DNA of 64,000 nt, from NCBI GenBank assembly GCA_900074745.1, contig LT598463.1, positions 842,996-906,995 of the forward strand. Reading direction: 5' to 3'. Under the pieces are notes generated by a model. It saw nothing but the letters and a program-made list of their open reading frames with translations. It ran no database searches and was not told the DNA's origin. Positions 57,809 through 64,000 of the stretch are shown here, in pieces. A program made the translations under genes and the position numbers. This stretch comes from Lachancea mirantina. Its lineage: Eukaryota > Ascomycota > Saccharomycetes > Saccharomycetales > Saccharomycetaceae. The first letter of the stretch is position 1, and every line of letters begins with the position of its first letter.

Positions 57809-58132
57809 TTACCCTTGACGCTGCTTGTGTTTCTTGTTCGATTTGCAATACACGTATACTCTGCCCTTGCGTCTCACCATCTGCCGTTCTTGTTAGTACA
57901 TCATCGAGATCAAAATGAAACCCGCTAAAAGATCAATAAAAGGTGTTCAAACACATACGTAGCAGTCACTGCAAAACTTCTTGACTGCTGTCCTTACTTT
58001 AAATCCTCTCACCAAAAAAGAACTTAACGTGGAAGATATAGGTCGGAAAAGAACAGGAAGACCGGGCGTAATAGTCCTATTAATAAATCTAGGATTCAAA
58101 CGTGCAAGTGATGATAGCAATGAGTTTTGCAT
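57809..58132 (-). CDS. RTC6: Mitochondrial ribosomal protein bL36 (Rtc6), two exons
   Basis: Exon 1 58132-57959 (58 codons from ATG 58132), intron 57958-57881, exon 2 57880-57809 (23 codons and TAA); the 81-residue product matches S. cerevisiae Rtc6 (93). The mature part starts near GFKVRTAVKKFCSDCY and splicing adds MVRRKGRVYVYCKSNKKHKQRQG. The zinc ribbon ligands of bL36 are thereby completed: C54, C57 from exon 1 and C70, H76 from exon 2. The first 40 residues are a Ser/Arg-rich mitochondrial targeting sequence. Without splicing the frame ends three codons past the junction. The product belongs to the large mitoribosomal subunit. Divergent from SPC105 with only about 105 bp between the outermost starts. 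Confidence 0.9.
57881..57958 (-). other. Spliceosomal intron in RTC6
   Basis: 78 nt with consensus GTATGT donor (57958-57953), TACTAAC branch site (57898-57892) and CAG acceptor (57883-57881). The branch A (57893) is only 12 nt from the acceptor. Both flanking exons align without gap to intronless S. cerevisiae Rtc6, which fixes the junctions. Confidence 0.9.
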
Positions 58133-58237
58133 CAAGAAGTCTTGGTGATGTGTCGATATGTCACCGGGTTGATCAATCTTAGCTCTCTATAGAGTAACTG
58201 AGTTTAAAGATCTTAAATTTTTCAAGGTCGGAGTCGT

Positions 58238-61021
58238 ATGGTGGTATCTAGTTCATCAAGAAATTTAATACTTCAAATTGTAAATAAACTAAGACAGACG
58301 CCCAACCGCTTCTTGCTAAAGTCTGCCATTGGGACTGCCTGGGCCACTATGAGCCAAAATGAACCCAGTGAAAATGCTGGAAGTAGCCAATCGAAACAGG
58401 GGTCTTTTGGGAACAGCGCTTTTTTGCATCCTTCGAGAAGTATTCTGAAGCAACGTATGAACGAACAAGATTCCAGGGAAAATCTAACGATTCCCACATC
58501 AACGGTTTTAGAAGAGCCTTCTCACAGCCAAAATGACAAGGAAGAGAATAACACAACATCGCGGATTAATACTGCAAAGCTGAAAGCTGAACGGAGGGTA
58601 TCGTTTGCTCCTGATGTGACTTTGCATAAGTTTGATTTCGTGGAGGCGCGAGATCCACCATCGATAAGAATGCCTAGAAGAAGGCAGCACGATATTGCCA
58701 AGCCTTTTACTTCGGACTATAACGTGTCTCTGACCAGAAATGACCAGAAGGACGCAGATGACTCCAACATGGATCTCACGTACTCTAACAACATCGGAAC
58801 GGCGCAACAACAAATTGTTAAGCCAACATACTACGAGAAGGACATGGAAGGGAACCCAAAACGGCTTTCTTCTCCGTATGAACCTGTTTTCAATCAAGAA
58901 GTTTCTATGGAGATCACTCAGCTTTTCAGCAAGCATAGTGCTAGACCGCAGGACTCCACAGGCGAAAGTTTGGCTATGGAGACTTCCTCCAAGCAGCGTA
59001 AGTCGGAAGACGGTGAGACGATGGAGATTACCGATTTTCAACAGATTGAGAAGCTGCGTCGCCCGGAGGACTTGGACCTGGAGGCCCGGCATGGTCAAAA
59101 TCTCAATGTTTCAAGTAGCCCCGTATCGGCAACACATCGCAACGATGACCCTAAAGAAACAAGTATGGAGCTTACAGCTATGAATTTAAGGTCAAGTGGC
59201 CCTGCGAGAGATGAAATACCCTTTAGCGAACATCCAAATTTCAGACCATCTCAAATTGTCACCTCCACTCAAAGCACGAGGTCTCCAAATGCTCCTACAA
59301 GGTTAAATACTAAAAACAAGCAAGGCTCGACCAGGGGAGGATTGTACGAGGATGAGCATGATGGAAAGCGCCGAAAGCTTAGTACCTCGGGTAACGGTCT
59401 AGATCACACTTTTTCTGGGCACACCCTGAAGGTTGCACAGGAAGATATGGATCTTACTTCCATGGAGAGATTATCTCCCATTGAGCTCTCCGCTACTGTT
59501 GATGAAATTATGAGCTCCCAAAACTTAGGGAGCATCAAGAACGCGATCTTTGATTGGGAAAAAAGTCCACATCGCAACGAAAAGTCGGAACATCAGCAGC
59601 TAAGTGGACCCCACACTGGTTTGAGTTTGAGTCAAAATCCAATATCATTGCTGCAGTTCTTGACTGCAAGCGGTATGGCATTTAGACCATTTGAAGACTT
59701 ATCCGCTGAGAAATTTGCTGTCAAATTTGAATATATCTCTCCAGAATCTAAACAGCCGACTTTAGCAACATATATTTCTTTGCATGCACAAATGCCAATT
59801 TTGGAAATCTATGCCTTTTGCTGTAAGGAGCTTTTACGGAGGACTGCACAATCTAAAAAGGCTTTCGATGAACTGGAAGAACATTTTAAAAGTAATACTG
59901 TGCCGTTACTTTTTACAAGCCTGATAAATTCTAGCGATGCTAGACGCACTGGCATGCTGGAGAAGATGAAACTTGTCCAGCAAGCTTCGAAACTGCAGGC
60001 AAGGAAGGTTTGGTTCGAGTGGAGAGCGCAACATCTGAAGGGGATCAAGAGCGTCCTTGATGAAAACCTTTTCACACTCAAGGAAGAATTGAAAGAAGTG
60101 GATAGGATCAAAGACAAAACTTCGAATGTCAGACATCGATTAGGGCTTTTGAAGCGTGCTCTGATGCGAGAATTTCAAGTGTCTAGAAAAAGTCGAGAGT
60201 TTCGAGACGGCAGGCCGTCTCTTGAAAAAAGACTCGAAATAGAGAGGATAAAGAAGGAGTTTGAGAGACATTCGATACAAGTCCATGACGGTCCGATGTT
60301 TTCTGGTGACAAAAAATTACTGGGAGATAATATCAATTCGCTTTCTACCAAGCTCTCAAAGATCAAAGAAGAAATAAACGTTCTCCGAAGAAACAGAGAG
60401 CCAAACGAGGTTTCTAAAACAAACGATTTGGCGCGTCTAAATCTGCTATTCGATTTAATTGAGAAGTTGAGCGGGTTCAAGTTGGTGAATTGGAGCGACA
60501 AAACGATTTCGGTTCGGAGCTTGCAATGCGGAATCACATTTAACTTTAATTTGGAAAAGTTAGAAAGCACAGAAGATATGAGTTACGATCTTGAAATTGG
60601 CATTACCGATTTTTCTCGGGAAATACAACACAACGCTATAAGTGCGGTGAAAAGTGAAGCAAAAACTTCAAACTTCCCCGCTTTCATGCTAAAATTACAA
60701 AAAGCATGTCGATTAATCAAAAAGCTGGAGGAAGATTATGAGGTATTGAAACTTTTATACCCGACAAAGGTACTGAAAACGGCCCAAGGTTTTAATCTGT
60801 TAGAGATTCGTTACCGAGCGCCAGCATTGAAAATGAATATAAGCTTTTCGGTTCAAAATCTGAGAAAAGCGTTCTTTGAGAATGATGTGCTGCTCTTGAC
60901 TGTCGAATATTTTGCGTCAGAGGTTTATCAAGTCGACGCGGCCATTTCTTCTTTACGATCCCAGACAAAGCATGTGCTTCCCTGGCTACTGAGCAATATC
61001 CAAATTACAAATAAGCATTAG
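58238..61021 (+). CDS. SPC105: Kinetochore scaffold Spc105 (KNL1)
   Basis: Up to 927 residues (S. cerevisiae 917). Spc105 joins microtubules, Bub1/Bub3 checkpoint proteins and PP1 at the kinetochore. N-terminal PP1 docking: SILK (68-71) and RVSF (120-123). Mps1-target MELT motifs: MDLT 178, MEIT 224, MEIT 262, MELT 310, MDLT 404. The C-terminal half is coiled coil (about 560-740) then a RWD-type domain. The first 37 residues lack counterparts and are not acidic or Ser-rich like the rest; translation may start instead at M38 (58349, MSQNEPSENAGSS). In S. cerevisiae (YGL093W) it is flanked by PAN2 and NUP145 as here. Confidence 0.95.
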   Translation: MVVSSSSRNLILQIVNKLRQTPNRFLLKSAIGTAWATMSQNEPSENAGSSQSKQGSFGNSAFLHPSRSILKQRMNEQDSRENLTIPTSTVLEEPSHSQNDKEENNTTSRINTAKLKAERRVSFAPDVTLHKFDFVEARDPPSIRMPRRRQHDIAKPFTSDYNVSLTRNDQKDADDSNMDLTYSNNIGTAQQQIVKPTYYEKDMEGNPKRLSSPYEPVFNQEVSMEITQLFSKHSARPQDSTGESLAMETSSKQRKSEDGETMEITDFQQIEKLRRPEDLDLEARHGQNLNVSSSPVSATHRNDDPKETSMELTAMNLRSSGPARDEIPFSEHPNFRPSQIVTSTQSTRSPNAPTRLNTKNKQGSTRGGLYEDEHDGKRRKLSTSGNGLDHTFSGHTLKVAQEDMDLTSMERLSPIELSATVDEIMSSQNLGSIKNAIFDWEKSPHRNEKSEHQQLSGPHTGLSLSQNPISLLQFLTASGMAFRPFEDLSAEKFAVKFEYISPESKQPTLATYISLHAQMPILEIYAFCCKELLRRTAQSKKAFDELEEHFKSNTVPLLFTSLINSSDARRTGMLEKMKLVQQASKLQARKVWFEWRAQHLKGIKSVLDENLFTLKEELKEVDRIKDKTSNVRHRLGLLKRALMREFQVSRKSREFRDGRPSLEKRLEIERIKKEFERHSIQVHDGPMFSGDKKLLGDNINSLSTKLSKIKEEINVLRRNREPNEVSKTNDLARLNLLFDLIEKLSGFKLVNWSDKTISVRSLQCGITFNFNLEKLESTEDMSYDLEIGITDFSREIQHNAISAVKSEAKTSNFPAFMLKLQKACRLIKKLEEDYEVLKLLYPTKVLKTAQGFNLLEIRYRAPALKMNISFSVQNLRKAFFENDVLLLTVEYFASEVYQVDAAISSLRSQTKHVLPWLLSNIQITNKH

Positions 61022-61405
61022 GGTATTCACGAGATGCATGTGCCATAAGCTCGAGCCGACAATTAACCTCTGATTGCATCGAATGGTGCTGTTCATAAAC
61101 ATCTAATTGCTAGGGATGACCTTGCTCGAAATGAGGATTTGGCCGTATCATGGCATGTAAATAAAGCTAACCAAAATTTTCGATCATCAAGTTTTCATAC
61201 TAGTCGCAGAGCTGTAAACTCAAGAGTTATCTCATTGTCCATTGACAGAAGGAGACCCCACTTCAGGCATTTTTTAAACCACGCTTTTTAAGATAGAGTG
61301 TGGGTCCAATTTAATTTTAATCTAAAGAAAATTTTCTTCAATTGTGGATCAAGCAAAGGGACTAGGCTGGATTAGAAAGCGTGAGATTTGGCATACGAGG
61401 AAGAG
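61022..61405. other. Intergenic: NUP145 promoter
   Basis: 384 bp between tandem genes. AT-rich near the NUP145 start (TTTAATTTTAATCTAAAGAAAATTTTC around 61308-61334). No frame or RNA gene seen. Confidence 0.55.
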
Positions 61406-64000
61406 ATGTTTAGCAGCAACAATGGACCTTCCTCGCTTTTTGGAAGCGGAGTGACTACCTCCACTCCAACTTCTACACCCGCGCAGACAAATAATGGGTT
61501 TTTGCCTGGCCATAAGCAAGCTACGAGTGGTTTGTTTGGTGCAGCAAGCAAAAGCTTTTCAACACCAACTCCGCCCGAAAACCTGTTCGGGAAGAACACT
61601 TCTGGGAATATTACGGCCAACAGCGATTTAAATAAGAGCCGTGGAAACGTTAATGGGGGGTTTGGGATGTTTGGGCAACCAAGCACTACAACGCCGCTTC
61701 CCTTGGGATCGGCCGCTACTGAGAAAAAACAAAATACTTCCTTATTTCCGCAGAGTGCAAACTCCAATACCAACAACGGGGGGACCTCACTTTTCGGTGT
61801 AAACAATAGAATCAGTAATAACGTTTCTTTGCCTACAATGTCCACAGGAAGCCTTTTTGGGAACCAGAATAATGACGCAATTGCGCCAAAGCCACAGGGC
61901 TCTTTATTTGGTAGTCAACAGATGTCTGGACAGGCAGGAGGCTTATTCGGTGCATCCTCATCGAACCAGAGTGCAGGATCGACAAAATCTACATGGAGCT
62001 TCAATTCTGGAAGTAATCCAAGCAATGTAAATACGGGTCTTTTTGGAAACACAAGTCTGAATGGTAGCAGTCTTTCTGGCACTTTACAGCCGCAAAATGG
62101 ACAAAATTATGGTTTATCTGGAGATCCCTATGGTTTGAGGGTGGGAAGCATGCCGGTGAATGTCACTAGTATGCCAGAATCGATTACGGCGGTTTTATCG
62201 AAGAAGGGCTCAAAGGAAAATTCTTCACTTCGAGACGGTAAAAGGTCATTTTCCCACCCTGTAGCTCCAAATGCTATCAGATCTTCCAGCTCCAGCCTGA
62301 TCAGCAAATTGAATTCAAGAATGAGCAGTGTGCAAACGTCCGAGAATGTTCAAGGGCTGTTTTCTCCCTCCTCCAGGAATAGTGGTATCGCTGATGACGT
62401 AACTCGCACATCGAACAACAGTTCCAAGAGGATATCAGGTCTCACACCCATGAATATTCATGAAGTGAAGCCTTTGATGAAGAAGGTGGACCTTTCTGAT
62501 CTGCGGAGATTAAAGATTGACAGCGGTCGCAGTGCTGCAAAAAAAATGAAGCTTTTGAAAGGTATAAGTAATACAACAAAGTTTCAATCACTGGAAGAAG
62601 AGTCGGACAAAAAGCGCAAAAAAGAGGCCAGAAGTGCGGACTGCTCGAGTGAAATCATTATCAAAAGCGATTCCTTCAACGAAAACGCCGAGGAACACAG
62701 TTCAAGCTCTTGCGAGCAATACTGGTGCTCCCCTTCAATTGATGAACTTGTTCAATTACCTGTAAAACAGTTATGTGCAGTGTCCAATTTCGTGGTGGGG
62801 AGAAAAGGTTTTGGTTCAATTTCTTTTGAGCGTGACGTTGACCTCAGTAATTTTACTACAGGTCTGAAAGAAAGTCTTTTTGGCAAAGTGATCGTTTTCC
62901 ATAAAAACAAAACTGTTGAAGTGTATCCTGAAGAATTTAAAAAACCATCTTTAGGATATGGGCTAAATGTACCTGCTACTATATCATTGGAGAAGGTTTT
63001 CCCCGTAGACAAGCATACAAAGTTGCCAATAAAGAACAACTCCAAGCCGACCGACGTCGCAGCCTTTGTAAGAAAGTTAAAAAAGTTAAAGGGTATGGAC
63101 TTTGTCACCTATAATCCTTTCGACGGCACTTGGATCTTCAGGGTACAACATTTCAGCGTTTGGGGTATTATTGATGAAGAAGACGTCAGGATTGGGTCGG
63201 AAGATGAGGCAGAGAGACAAGTGGAACCTAAAAGGGCAAAGTCGAGTCGACAAGCTCAAGACGTCTTTATGACCAATAGCGTTGGGTTGGATGATGCATC
63301 TTTGCGTCCTGGCTCTTTTCGAGGTAATAATGCAGTTCTAAGGTTCAATCCAAATCCATCCTCTCTGGCCTCTGACGATCTAAGAAATGTCAACGAAGAG
63401 CTGGATTCGCTCATCGATGAAAAGGCCTACGAACCGCTGGCCTTATCACAACATGATTTCGATAACCTCGTGGCCACGCCACGATTGGCGACTTCAAGAA
63501 ACTGGTTGGAACAACTCAAGTTATGTGATCTGGCTGAACGCTCCATTTTTCGTTCTGCCGAAATGAGTAAATCGAAACACATGCCATTCCCCGAATTCGA
63601 AAAGAGTTTTCGTCAGTACAAAGACATCTGCAGGAAAATGAAAATGAAAGGCACAGGAAATTTTTGTAGTTTTTCCCAACAATCCACTTTGCTCATGAAG
63701 GATTCATCAGCTCCGGAAGGTTTCAAAGTGGCCTCCTTGAAGTCTGCATTTCACAGTTTGCAAAAAACTATCCATGGTATATTTGGGCCATGCTTGACAT
63801 CTTCAAGTATAGATGTCCGAGAATCCAATGGCTATCCCATAATATCAAATTTACCGCTTTCTTTTGTGGAAATTGCTAGTGCTTTTTCTGCTACGGAAGA
63901 TGAATTGAGAATTTGGAAGCTGGCTTCGATTCTGTTTGACGATACAGTTCTCCCTATGGATGGTCCGAGAGAAAGCGCAGTCGGCATTATCAGGAGAAAA
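61406..64000 (+). CDS. NUP145: Nucleoporin precursor Nup145, 3' end beyond the window
   Basis: 865 codons visible, open at the right edge (S. cerevisiae Nup145 1317). The first ATG after an in-frame TGA is 61406 (MFSSNNGPSS). Residues 1-220 form an FG region with about nine LFG/MFG motifs in a Ser/Asn/Thr-rich matrix. The autoproteolytic domain (about 445-583) ends at HFS: H582, F583, S584, with predicted self-cleavage between F583 and S584 (63149-63157) releasing Nup145N and Nup145C. Nup145C then starts SVWGIIDEEDVRIG, and its alpha-solenoid begins near residue 680, the scaffold arm of the Nup84 (Y) complex. The precursor gives one nuclear-basket/channel FG protein and one scaffold protein. 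Confidence 0.97.
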   Translation, partial: MFSSNNGPSSLFGSGVTTSTPTSTPAQTNNGFLPGHKQATSGLFGAASKSFSTPTPPENLFGKNTSGNITANSDLNKSRGNVNGGFGMFGQPSTTTPLPLGSAATEKKQNTSLFPQSANSNTNNGGTSLFGVNNRISNNVSLPTMSTGSLFGNQNNDAIAPKPQGSLFGSQQMSGQAGGLFGASSSNQSAGSTKSTWSFNSGSNPSNVNTGLFGNTSLNGSSLSGTLQPQNGQNYGLSGDPYGLRVGSMPVNVTSMPESITAVLSKKGSKENSSLRDGKRSFSHPVAPNAIRSSSSSLISKLNSRMSSVQTSENVQGLFSPSSRNSGIADDVTRTSNNSSKRISGLTPMNIHEVKPLMKKVDLSDLRRLKIDSGRSAAKKMKLLKGISNTTKFQSLEEESDKKRKKEARSADCSSEIIIKSDSFNENAEEHSSSSCEQYWCSPSIDELVQLPVKQLCAVSNFVVGRKGFGSISFERDVDLSNFTTGLKESLFGKVIVFHKNKTVEVYPEEFKKPSLGYGLNVPATISLEKVFPVDKHTKLPIKNNSKPTDVAAFVRKLKKLKGMDFVTYNPFDGTWIFRVQHFSVWGIIDEEDVRIGSEDEAERQVEPKRAKSSRQAQDVFMTNSVGLDDASLRPGSFRGNNAVLRFNPNPSSLASDDLRNVNEELDSLIDEKAYEPLALSQHDFDNLVATPRLATSRNWLEQLKLCDLAERSIFRSAEMSKSKHMPFPEFEKSFRQYKDICRKMKMKGTGNFCSFSQQSTLLMKDSSAPEGFKVASLKSAFHSLQKTIHGIFGPCLTSSSIDVRESNGYPIISNLPLSFVEIASAFSATEDELRIWKLASILFDDTVLPMDGPRESAVGIIRRK

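Noticed and set aside
61372-61845. 157-codon minus-strand frame at the start of NUP145
   Set aside because: It is the complement of the FG-repeat coding sequence, whose NUP145 identity is firm through the autoproteolytic domain.
1-64000. CRISPR array, rRNA genes, prokaryotic-type operons or riboswitches
   Set aside because: No regular direct-repeat/spacer pattern and no rRNA sequence; the window is clearly eukaryotic nuclear DNA.

Overview
The window is budding-yeast nuclear DNA from the family Saccharomycetaceae. Almost every gene is intronless, the only intron I can support has a GTATGT donor and a TACTAAC branch site, and nearly every protein can be paired with a Saccharomyces cerevisiae gene. 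Gene order points to a lineage that split before the whole-genome duplication: genes that S. cerevisiae carries on different chromosomes are interleaved here in single copy. YBR129C-YBR136W alternate with YPR084W-YPR095C (plus YGR080W), and YPL179W-YPL183W-A alternate with YGL092W-YGL095C. The moderate base composition and Ty1/copia-type solo LTRs would suit Lachancea or a close relative, but the genus is an inference.

Layout. 1-9.5 kb: a cut-off YPR084W-like gene, ASA1, OPY1, SHE3 and SRP54. 9.8-21.4 kb: CCZ1, a small gene of unknown function, AGP2, the ankyrin/DIL gene YPR089W, HSL7 and CKS1. 22-29.2 kb: MEC1. 29.2-31.6 kb: NVJ2. 31.6-35.4 kb: the accessory stretch of the window, with four nested solo LTRs, a run of perfect hairpins and a GC-rich reading frame I do not recognise. 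35.4-40.9 kb: TWF1, ASR1, RDS3 and SYT1. 41.1-42 kb: two divergent tRNA genes (Val-AAC, Glu-TTC), exactly where the YPR-type block gives way to the YPL/YGL block. 42.2-64 kb: PPQ1, CTI6, VPS45, TCO89, PAN2, RTT10, RTC6 (split by an intron), SPC105 and NUP145, which runs off the right edge.

There is no operon-like logic, but some neighbours share a theme: HSL7, CKS1 and MEC1 in cell-cycle and checkpoint control; CCZ1, NVJ2, SYT1 and VPS45 in membrane traffic and contact sites; SHE3, PAN2 and NUP145 in mRNA transport and turnover. Palindromic TCACGTGA sites recur in many intergenic regions and in all four LTRs.

I found no clearly new biological system. The best second-look items are the LTR/hairpin/GC-rich-ORF region (32.0-35.0 kb), the intron in RTC6, an acceptor-stem mismatch in tRNA-Glu, a PPZ-like myristoylation signal on the PPQ1 orthologue, and GTPase-like motifs in the YPR084W-like protein.
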